A stretch of DNA of 64,000 nucleotides from Panax quinquefolius. Its lineage: Eukaryota > Streptophyta > Magnoliopsida > Apiales > Araliaceae. How positions within the stretch are numbered: the stretch's first letter is position 1; the number at the start of each line of letters is the position of its first letter. Shown piece by piece: positions 56,045 through 64,000 of the stretch. The notes beneath the pieces are model-generated. The model saw only the letters and a list, made by a program, of their open reading frames with translations. It was not told the origin of the DNA and made no database searches. The DNA lies in contig CM035162.1 of NCBI GenBank assembly GCA_020205615.1, positions 44,010,464 through 44,074,463 of the forward strand, given 5' to 3'. A program made the translations under genes and the position numbers.

Positions 56045-57383
56045 GGTCTTTTTGTAGGGAAGCCATTGATCCCGTTGCTCATTCAAAATCCAAAAAGGCA
56101 CTAAGCCCACCATCAGACATGGCTACAAGTGCCCAGCCTGATTCTATTCCTATTTCTCAAGAGGAGTTCGAAGGATTAAGGAATCAGATAGCATAATTGG
56201 CTATCATTCTAAAAGAACAAAGTAAAAACACTCGGGGATAGACAATTCCTACTCAACCAGAGTCATTCACATCAGGGGGCAGTCAGGGTATTGGCAAAAA
56301 GATAGAAACCCATATACCAGAACCTCATTCCAATAAAGGAACCAACAAAACCCCTGAAATTACAAAACTCAGGGATGATCGAGAAACTGGGGATATAAGA
56401 AAAAAAAGTCCAACAAATGGAGGAAACTATCCGATCAATTAAAGGGACTGGAAACTATGGAAGTGTCACCTATTCAAATCTCTGCATATTCCCAGGGGCT
56501 CGATATCCTGACAAATTCAAAGTCCCAGAGTTTGAAAAGTACAACGGGGCAGGCGATCCCTATACGCACCTAAAAGTATATATTGGCGAACTGGGGTCTT
56601 ATGCTAAAAATGAAAGCCTCAGAATGCAGCTTTTTCAAAAGAGTCTCACTGGAGAGGCTAAAGCCTGGTATGCCCAACTTGACAATGCCAAAATCCATAA
56701 CTGGGAAGAATTGACCCACACCTTTCTAAATCAGTACAATTTTCAGTCACAAATGGCACCAGATCGATACCAAGTGATTAAAGTCAAAAAACAAAGTACT
56801 GAATCTTTCCGAGAATATACCCAAAGGTGGAGACATCTAGCAGCGCAAGTCATTCCATCAATGATAGAAACTGAGATGCTAATGACGTTTATTGATATCC
56901 AAGAGGCTCCTTACTATGAGAGGATCCTAGCAGACATAGGAAAGCCATTCCCAGAAATGATGAAACACGGCGAAATGGCAGAGATGGGCCTAAAGGCAGG
57001 CAAGATTAAAGACTTCACTGCCTTGGAAGCAGTCGCTAAGCATATACATACTGGCAAGTATGCGAGCGATCCCAAGGGTATACCTGATAAAGGCAATGAA
57101 GATGTATCCCTTGTTATACAAGGGCAAGCTAGGAGACCAACCTACAGTCCCCCTATTTGGAAAAAGCAAGACAATCTGCCATTTCAACAACAGGCTACAT
57201 TTAACCAATATGTCTGGATAGAAAAAGAAAATTTGAAAGAACGAAAAATCGGGTGTTCATTCCACTAGGCGATTCCCTTGAAAATGTATTGACGATATTA
57301 ATGGATCACAAGAAAATTATCGAACTGGTTCCACCTATGGAACCAGGAAGCAAAAGATACAATCCAAGCCAAAGATGTGCTTA
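56045..57383 (+). pseudogene. Gag of element C, first part (capsid region nearly intact)
   Basis: An N-terminal part (56045-56416) with HSKSKKALSPPS has stops at ILA and RG-TIP positions (near 56196 and 56238) and a frameshift at an A8 run (56400-56407). The ORF at 56417-57268 (283 residues) is open and contains SNLCIFPGARYPDKFKVPEF, YNGAGDPYTHLKVYIGELGS, KAWYAQLDNAKIHNWEELTH, RWRHLAAQVIPSM and DIQEAPYYERILADIGKPF. A frameshift near 57250 leads into ELVPPMEPGSKRY and the start of a zinc-like motif (CAY), where the solo LTR cuts it. Confidence 0.75.
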
Positions 57384-58743
57384 TGATAAGTGTATTTTAT
57401 ATCCTCGTGTCGATGTTCATTTCAATCTTAATTCGTTGTTACTTTCTCGTTTTCGTTTTCCTTTTTACTCATTTCTTGTTCTTTTATGTGTAGGGTGGTC
57501 GTTGAGGTAAAGCGTGGAGAAAGGAAGTATTTTGGAGCAAAAGTGGAAGTAAGTTGGAAAATGGAGTAGTCAACTTCATAGAAGACACCCCACACGGGTG
57601 AACCCCTTTACTGTGCATTTCAGGGGCTGGGTGTCGAATTTGTGAGTGTCCTGCTTTGGTTCGAAGACTGCTGGGACATGGAATGTAGACTTGGGATGGC
57701 GCATGGACTCTAGGAAATAAAGGATTTCGATTGGGACTTGTGGGTGAGACATCTATTGCTCGACTAAGAACAAATTCAGCAAGGGAGAAGGGATTATTAC
57801 GAAGATTATTTCCAGATTTTCACAGAAGCATAGGAGGAGTATTTTGAAGAGATTTTCGTGACGATTGCAATTCTAGGCTACGTGAAGGGTGGTTTTACAT
57901 TATTCTTCATCTTAGTTTTATATTTGTAATTGAAAGGATGTTTCCTTGGAATTATTCAGTTTTTATTTCATTCATTATGAACTAATTTACTTTTTAGGCT
58001 TATAATGGATCCCTAAGTGAAACGATGACTTTGTAGCTTTGATTTCCAGTTGAATAAACTATTTCCCAGTTTATCTATATTAATTTGAGCTTGAATTTAT
58101 GAATTGCCTGATCAACAATTCTTTGTGGAGTTGTATGAACTCGAGAGACAAAATACAGTCTAGACTTAGTTAATATAGCATGTGTTCTTGAATTTTGTGA
58201 ATAGCAAAATCTTGATGAATGTGAAGGTAGAGATATGCTTGACATCGCATGTAATCGGGTAGAGAACTTAATCTTAACCCTTCTTTAATTATAATTCACA
58301 TAGAGATATAGTGAGTTAGTTAATTAAGGTGTTTAACTTGTTTCTATCTAAATTGTGGATTTAAGTTAATACGGTATTAGTGCACCGAGAGGTGGCTAGT
58401 ACTACATTCGTGTTCTTGGTTAATAGACTAGGATAGTAATTTGAATTGGAATAGAAGTGTAACAGTCAGAGTGAAACTTAGGGTGAAATCGTAGGTCTAA
58501 ATCTCCATTAATTATTTGAAATTCAGTTTTGATATTTGCATTTGTTTTGTGATAGAATAAGTTATTAAAAATTTAGTTTTTATAATCTTAATCATTGAAT
58601 TGAATAGTTTAATAGGAAATTGATAATTGTGAAGTTAAATTTCTTGCTACTTTGTCTTCGTGGGAATGATACTCTATTCATTACGATATTACTTGTTGAC
58701 CACGTATACTTGCGTCTTTTGTGTGTATAGATTTTACCCAACA
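57384..58743 (+). mobile_element. Solo LTR inserted in the gag zinc motif of element C
   Basis: It starts TGATAAGTGTATTTTATATC and ends TAGATTTTACCCAACA, flanked by a perfect GCTTA duplication (57379-57383 and 58744-58748). Across the insertion the gag frame reads CAY then HSGSPGHDT, so one zinc-knuckle-like motif is interrupted. The 1360-bp LTR has no coding capacity. The TGATAAGTG start recalls Athila-type LTRs, but lineage is not assigned. Confidence 0.85.
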
Positions 58744-58748
58744 GCTTA

Positions 58749-59281
58749 CCACTCAGGGTCTCCAGGACACGATACATAAGATTATTGGTCCTTAAAACAT
58801 AAAATTCAAAACCTGATCGAAAGTGGCAGTATTGTGGTCCAACAACCTGACCAACAAAATGTCAACACCAACCTTCCAGTACAGCATGATACGGAGGAAG
58901 TAAACATGATTGGGTCAGGAAGCGCTGGAATGTATCCAAATCGTAAGCACATACGAAGGATAGAGGAATACCCCCAAAGGTACAGAATAAATGTCCTAAA
59001 GTGAGAAAACTCAGAGGAGGGTATGACCGTAATGCAAAAATTGGAGACGATCTAGAATCAAGTAAATCTGCTAGTTAAGCTGATAGTGCGATAACATCAG
59101 GATACGAGGCAACTTTTTCACTCAACTATCAGAAGACCAAGAAATGGGGGATGATAAAATTGCTAGAAGATCTCGCCAACGAAAAAATCGCTCGGGGGAA
59201 TGAGAATGCACAAAGAAGAAAGATCAAACAACCTCTATAAGAGCCCAAAAATTCACCCCTCTGAGCAAATCAAATGAAGAA
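58749..59281 (+). pseudogene. Gag of element C, first zinc module end and linker
   Basis: The frame continues with HSGSPGHDT, a TAA, then DYWSLKHKIQNLIESGSIVV; the last zinc Cys reads Tyr. It ends near 59003 at YRINVLK and TGA. The rest, to 59281, is broken sequence similar to the linker before the second module of element D. Confidence 0.6.
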
Positions 59282-60046
59282 ATGCTACACTTTCTGATAA
59301 GTGAAGGAAGGATTACTGAGTTGCTGCCTCCTATAAATCCCAAGATAAAGAGTTATGATTCCACCAAGATATGTCTCTACCATTCTAACTCACTTGGACA
59401 TACGACTGAAGAATGCTGGTCTTTGCGACATAAAATCCAGGATCACATTGAAAATGGAGAGCTGGAGATAGAATTTCCCATGACCAAAAAAGGCAAAAAG
59501 GAAATAAAAAGCTTAAGATGTTCATTCGAGATAGGCAGTTCAAATGAGGTGAAGGATATGAGCGACAATTCTGCCAGAACACAAGGTGGACTGATCCTAA
59601 TGCAAGGAATGATAGAGGAGACAAAGGCATCCCCAAAGGAGATTCCTCCGCCAACATCAAACGTCCTATTGTCCAAAGATATCAACCACGTTCCTGATTT
59701 CATCACCTTGGATGTTGAGGAGGAAATACTAATCATTTCCAAGGAAGGAGAAGCCAAAAAGGAAAGTTCCTTGCAAGAAATGCAACAACAGTCCGAGGGA
59801 GATTTCATGGTCGAATCCTCTCAAGCCCAAGAAAAAGGTGAAGGAACAAATGAAGAAAAAGGTGGTGAGGTTGTCGAGGAAACCAACTCATCAAAGAATC
59901 AGGAGTTCATACCTTTTTGCGAGGGGTCCAGTTCAAGCGTCCTTGAGGAATGTACTAAATCAGGAAGAGATCAAGTTATGGCCATTCAGAACAAAGAGGT
60001 AACCTCCATCGCGAGTCTTGAAGGAAACATAACCACTGACAACTAG
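59282..60046 (+). CDS. Second gag zinc module fused to an acidic tail, element C
   Basis: This 254-residue ORF starts at an internal Met of the former gag frame. It has ELLPPINPKIKSYDS, then CLYHSNSLGHTTEEC (C-x2-H-x5-H-x4-C) and WSLRHKIQDHIENGELEIEF. From about residue 75 the protein is unlike element D: acidic, rich in Glu, Ser and Gln (SSLQEMQQQSEGDF, EKGEGTNEEKGGEVVEETN), without a protease active site. It stops at a TAG before the 3' hairpins. The tail may be drifted gag-pro sequence or a separate acquisition; no function is assigned. Confidence 0.5.
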   Translation: MLHFLISEGRITELLPPINPKIKSYDSTKICLYHSNSLGHTTEECWSLRHKIQDHIENGELEIEFPMTKKGKKEIKSLRCSFEIGSSNEVKDMSDNSARTQGGLILMQGMIEETKASPKEIPPPTSNVLLSKDINHVPDFITLDVEEEILIISKEGEAKKESSLQEMQQQSEGDFMVESSQAQEKGEGTNEEKGGEVVEETNSSKNQEFIPFCEGSSSSVLEECTKSGRDQVMAIQNKEVTSIASLEGNITTDN

Positions 60047-60164
60047 ACTATCAGGTCGCAGCTAGCCAAGGATATGTAGATCAAGTAAATAAAGTGGGGA
60101 GTTCCAGGAGATGCTGGGACGGTATCACTTTATTCGCAGTGTGCCTTTTTTTCATGCATGTAAA

Positions 60165-60260
60165 TATCCAAAAAACAAAAAGAAAAAGAAAAAGAAAATG
60201 AAAAAAAAGAAAAAAAAAGAAGAAAAAACAAAGCATAAACAAAAAGAAAAACATCTCTAC
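60165..60260 (+). repeat. Purine-rich A/G tract
   Basis: About 90 bp of nearly pure A with interspersed G and a few C or T (AAAAAGAAAAAGAAAAAGAA). It lies just before the hairpin modules. ORFs on either strand (Lys-rich or Phe-rich) are artefacts. Confidence 0.7.
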
Positions 60261-60299
60261 ACCATTCTCACCGCTTATAACTTTGAACCTTTTCACGCT

Positions 60300-60645
60300 A
60301 TGTTGGAACTACAAAAGACCTGATCTCCCCTCATCAATGGGAGTACGTAGGCAGCCATGTACGGTGCGGTCTAACAACTACAAAAATCAAAAAACCCCTT
60401 CAGCTAAGCTCAAACTCCAATAAATATTTTCAGCCTTTCAAACCAAAGCCTGAACTACGAAAGACCTGATCTTTCATCATCAATGGGATTACGTAGGCAA
60501 CCATTTATGGTGCGGTCAAACTAAAAAAAAAGCCCAAACAAACACTTCTCAAACCATTTATCTTATCAAGCAGGAACTACGCAGACCTAATCTCCCGCAC
60601 ATACAGGAGTACATAGGCAACCATCAGTGGTGCGGTCGGACCCTC
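60300..60645 (+). repeat. Three hairpin modules in the 3' region of element C
   Basis: Copies are at about 60308-60375, 60448-60515 and 60568-60640. The last starts GGAACTACGCAGACCTAATC and the first ends GGGAGTACGTAGGCAGCC, followed by CATnnnnGGTGCGGTC. CTCCC pairs with GGGAG and CTACG with CGTAG. They are the sense-strand equivalents of the modules at 862-1350 in element D. Confidence 0.75.
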
Positions 60646-62470
60646 AAAAGAAATATTCAAACCCAAACATCAATCCCAAGACACCAAAGAACAAGCCTCC
60701 AAGTCAGTGGCCCATGTTGAGAGACCCAACAACAATTCAATGTTATTCTATCAAATCTGGCTCAAATCCCAGAAAGGAAGAAATAGCGATAGACTAAGAC
60801 AACCAGCCGCGAGGACCTTTAAAGAGCCGACACCCTCAATCACAAGGCTTCATCAAATCAGAAGAAAACCATCAACGCTGATTGTGAGAACAAGTCAAGA
60901 ACAATGATTGAGGGCATCAAAGCCCAAATCCACTACATGTTCACCATCTGGTACAGACGTAAAAGCCTCTGCGATCTCGGCGTCCTATCAGCTCATCTGT
61001 CAAAGCAATGATCCCAGACAATAAGCAAAGCTGGGGAAATTTCAAAATTGGAAACAAACCGATATTGGGTCCCTTACAACAAGATTAGGGCAATCTCGGA
61101 AATAACGACAACTTAACACTGGGGCATTTATCAACCATTATAAAGAGAAAAATTCACTAGTCAGCACCATCAACATGGTACATCATCATCAGATCTTCCC
61201 TCACATCATCTCACTAGTGATTCGATATGATTATTTGGTCTTTTTTAATCATACTATTCTCATAATGGATAATCCACATGTGAGAATATTACTCACTTGC
61301 GAGTTGGTCAACAAAGAGAGTTTCTCATATGAATCCCAACAACAACATGTGAAAGGACTGGGGCATTTTCCGATTCTAGGAAAGGGAAGGAGTTCAAGAC
61401 GGGATCAAGCCTCTCATCAAAAGAAATGGGAGAACTCCTAAAAGAAATCATGGTGACATAAGCTTGCCCCTGCGAAAGAAGGGGAAAATTCTCAAAAAAG
61501 TTCTTAACTCAGGAGAAAAAGGCCAATGACGAAAGGTCTAGCGAATGAAATCTACACCATCAAACATGTTAACATACGTTAAGTCCTCAAAGTTGAGGCC
61601 TCTACACCAAAGTTCAAAGTTGGGCAGTGAAAGAATGAGTCACGCCCTCTAGGGATGTCAGCGGCATTCAAGTCATCAGTCCAGCCAGGTTGCGAAACAA
61701 ACGCTAAAGGAAATGGGGCACAAGCACCCAACGGCGAAAGAAAACTCCAAATCACCTAAAAAAGGGTGAGCGTAACATCAGGCAGAATCTGACGAAGCAA
61801 ACCTTGGAATATTACTTCAGCGAAAGTAGCGGAAGATCCAATATTCTAAACCATTGGCATCAATTTAACGTAACATCAAGACAGTTCAGGGATACCACCG
61901 TTTGAGTGGAAACTGAAACAGTTTAGCAATGTCAACATAGTCAATTACCAGCAGGGTAGGCACCGTTGTCAAGCTACCATCAGGGTAGACACCGTTGTAC
62001 AATACCAACGTATGCATTGGAAAGGTCCAGTGATTTCAGAACGTTATCCAAGTAAAAGATGTAGAAAACATCTAAACTTATCTTCATTAAACAAGCATCA
62101 ACAACATCGACAAAAAGCCAAACCGTTGGAGTCAACACCAACATAGGCATCATCAATGCTCGGTAAAGGTAAAGCGATTTACAAAAAATATCTTAACATT
62201 CATCATAGCATTCATTATATTGCGATTTATGATTTGCGATTCGCGATATGTGAAATATGATGTGTGAGTTACGATGTACGATTGGTCAAATGCAAAAAGC
62301 GAAGTGCGAAATACAATGGGCGATTAGCGAATTGCGATTTGCGAAGACATTTTAACATTCATTATAAACATTCATTACATTGCGATTTGCATCATTAGAA
62401 ATACCTTTTCATATTTTGAGTGTCTAGTAATCTTTACCACGTCCATTCCATTGCATTGCATGAACATGAT
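60646..62470 (+). other. 3' non-coding region of element C
   Basis: ORFs of 60-90 codons (60707-60907, 61175-61441) have no recognisable domain and no counterpart in element D within this window. Small repeats are visible: CAGGGTAGGCACCGTTGTC-like units at about 61953-61996, and a string of GCGATTT, GCGAAT and TGCGATT words at 62215-62345. Confidence 0.5.
62215..62350 (+). repeat. Degenerate GCGATT-type short repeats
   Basis: Words such as TTGCGATTTATGATTTGCGA, TTCGCGATATGTGAAATATG and GGGCGATTAGCGAATTGCGA follow each other with a period of roughly 7-9 bp, just upstream of the PPT. Confidence 0.55.
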
Positions 62471-62483
62471 AAAGAGGGGAATC
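62471..62483 (+). other. Polypurine tract of element C
   Basis: AAAGAGGGGAATC directly precedes the LTR start TGTAGACACTTGAAATTTTG. Confidence 0.8.
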
Positions 62484-62544
62484 TGTAGACACTTGAAATT
62501 TTGTTTTCCCATTACTAACTATGTAGGAAGACAAAAGGTACTTT

Positions 62545-62822
62545 GTCACACTGTAGAGATAACCCTGGAGGACCACAACATCAATTCTAACCCTAGAGAT
62601 AGCCCCGGGAGATCCTGTTTCCAACCCCGGAGATAACCCCAGGAAAATAGTTTCCAACCCCGGAGATAACCCAGGGAACGTTAGTTTTAACCCTGGAGAT
62701 AGCCCAGGGGATCAAGTTCAAATCCTAGAGATAACTCTGGGAGGTCAATCCAACCTCAGAGATAACCCTGAGGACATTCAAAGTCAACATCAAGTCAACC
62801 TCAGAGATAACCTTGAGAAAAG
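62545..62822 (+). repeat. Array of eight hairpin units in U3 of the 3' LTR of element C
   Basis: Units with loop AGATAACC (or AGATAGCC, AGATAACT) recur every 31-45 bp. Best stems are CCTCAG/CTGAGG (62754-62773), CCCTGG/CCAGGG (62691-62709, loop AGATAGC) and TCCTAG/CTGGGA (62723-62742, one G-T pair). Others, such as CCCCGG/CCAGGG, pair imperfectly. Sequence and orientation match the array of LTR D. Confidence 0.75.
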
Positions 62823-63262
62823 ACTGCTACAACTGCACGAAAATCGGAGAAAACCCCCGGAGGGGAAAAATGGTCATTTTGCCAACTCAACTTCAAATCA
62901 CATCAAATATACTTATTTCAACTCAAATTTCTTCAATAGAAGTCCCATAAGAACCATATCTTAACTTCAAGCATAAACTACGCAAAATAGCTCAACGGAC
63001 TGCCTGACGGAAACCTGGAAATGCCATTTCGGTCATGGAACCATCTTCCTGGATTCAAAAAAGGGCAAATCCTATGTCATTGCATATCCCTTGAAAAGAT
63101 CTTTCTGGAATGGTATGTCACGCTTCCATCGGACTCCAAGATTTAAAGTTATGAAGGTTCGAGCGAATAACGCGTTGTTGGAGTGTAAGTACTTCGAGAC
63201 AGCAGGACCCACATTGCCCGGGGAACCTCGGGCAGCCGCAAGTACACCTGCAGCTCCCCCCT

Positions 63263-63272
63263 CTATAAATAG
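63263..63272 (+). promoter_or_regulatory. TATA box of the 3' LTR of element C
   Basis: CCCCCCTCTATAAATAGAGG is identical to LTR D in this block. The equivalent in the 5' LTR reads TGTAAATA, so transcription from that copy is probably weakened. Confidence 0.75.
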
Positions 63273-63584
63273 AGGGCTTGGGGTGGCCATATTTGCAAGA
63301 AAAAAGGCGAGGAAGCCCTATCCAATTTGCTCTGTACACATTATAAATTGTGTGCTTTTTCATTTTAAACACTTGTGAGCTTATATATTGATATATTTTT
63401 ACCGGTGGGAGCCGAGTGTTCATCCCTTTAAAGTCATTGAAGTCTTCTTTGGTAGTCCACTGTAAGCATTCTTACACTTTCTAAAGCTTTCTCCACTACT
63501 GTACACACACAGTTTTGCACGTTGAGAGTCGTGTTGCGTGTGTATGCCGGACTTCGGTTCGTGACTTTTATTTCTTTTTGTCTA

Positions 63585-63634
63585 TATTATATATATATAA
63601 GAAAATAAACACTCCAGACGTTAGTCCATAAATG

Positions 63635-63676
<42 letters not shown>

Positions 63677-63805
63677 TTGTCGAACTCTGTTCGATGAGCC
63701 TGGATTTACATCCGGAGTGTTTATTTGCTTATATATATATATTTGTTTATTTGCTTATATAAACAGTTCAATGAGCTTGGATTTACATCCAGAGCGTATA
63801 CTGCT

Positions 63806-63860
<55 letters not shown>

Positions 63861-64000
63861 TGACAAATCGCCGAAATGATAAACTGAGCTGGGATCGATA
63901 TATATCCTGTGTGTTTACCGCTTATATATATATATATATATTTACATTTCTGTCAGACCTAGAGTTTACTTCGTGGCGGTTGATCATTTTTATTGCTTTA
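63585..64000. repeat. TA and CA microsatellites with minisatellite units in the 3' LTR of element C
   Basis: TA runs lie at about 63638-63671 and 63922-63941 and a CA run at about 63811-63849, between units containing CTGTTGTCGAACTCTGTTCG and TTACATCCGGAGTGTTTATT. Confidence 0.8.

Larger units (their letters stand above)
43262..64000 (+). mobile_element. Ogre-like non-autonomous LTR retrotransposon C, gag only, both LTRs partial
   Basis: Its order is a left-truncated 5' LTR (43262-43403, continued at 53599-55378), PBS (55381), leader, gag with two zinc-like modules, an acidic ORF, hairpin modules, a 3' region, PPT (62471) and a 3' LTR cut by the window end. No protease, RT, RNase H or integrase is present between gag and the 3' hairpins, so it would have needed enzymes from a relative such as element D. 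It is interrupted by a solo LTR carrying a pararetrovirus and by a second solo LTR in gag. Confidence 0.8.
62484..64000 (+). repeat. 3' LTR of element C, cut by the window end
   Basis: It contains in order the U3 hairpin array (62551-62820), a conserved block CACGCTTCCATCGGACTCC, the TATA box (63263), GAGGAAGCCCTA, and minisatellite/microsatellite units from 63585 on. Comparison with LTR D suggests roughly 1-1.4 kb lie beyond the window. Confidence 0.85.

Noticed and set aside
60111..60323. Lys-rich ORF before the 3' hairpins of C
   Set aside because: It is a translation of the A/G tract at 60165-60260.

Overview
This window is repeat-dense, gene-poor nuclear DNA of a flowering plant, probably a eudicot. 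That reading rests on nested Ty3/gypsy LTR retrotransposons of the Tat lineage (Ogre-like and Retand-like), chromovirus-type LTRs, an endogenous caulimovirid, a hAT-like element, a MITE and a possible SINE. No intact host gene, rRNA or tRNA gene was seen. Boundaries were set from TG...CA termini, primer binding sites, polypurine tracts and target-site duplications (TSDs) read directly from the sequence.

Layout. (1) 1-12605, minus strand: Ogre-like element D, with its 3' end outside the window. It has gag with two zinc-knuckle-like modules, a retropepsin, a candidate 158-bp intron, RT-RNase H, a second (Tat-type) RNase H and integrase, then PBS and a 2.9-kb 5' LTR that carries a MITE. (2) 12753-about 15300: a second Ogre-like LTR (E) split by a hAT-like element, followed by a chromovirus RT-RNase H fragment and a truncated chromovirus-type LTR (to about 16732). 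(3) 16733-18928: non-coding, presumably host DNA. (4) 18934-32851, minus strand: Retand-like element A (TSD TTACC), interrupted by a 2.7-kb solo LTR (TSD TACGA). (5) 33034-43169, plus strand: related element B (TSD TATAG), head to head with A across 177 bp. (6) 43262-64000, plus strand: Ogre-like element C, gag only. Its 5' LTR is split by a solo LTR (TSD CACAT) that itself holds a 7.8-kb petuvirus/florendovirus-like endogenous pararetrovirus. Its gag is split by another solo LTR (TSD GCTTA).

Most noteworthy. A and B each carry, antisense to and downstream of pol, a three-exon gene with introns at the same positions and a TATA box at the same distance from the start. The Ogre-like LTRs of D and C carry tandem arrays of about 33 bp units, each an 8-nt loop (AGATAACC in element sense) closed by stems that often change in a compensating way. 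The 3' regions of D and C share a separate, near-constant hairpin module. All protein-coding parts are degraded. At three stops in B pol, element A still has CAG where B has TAG, as expected from decay of methylated CHG sites.
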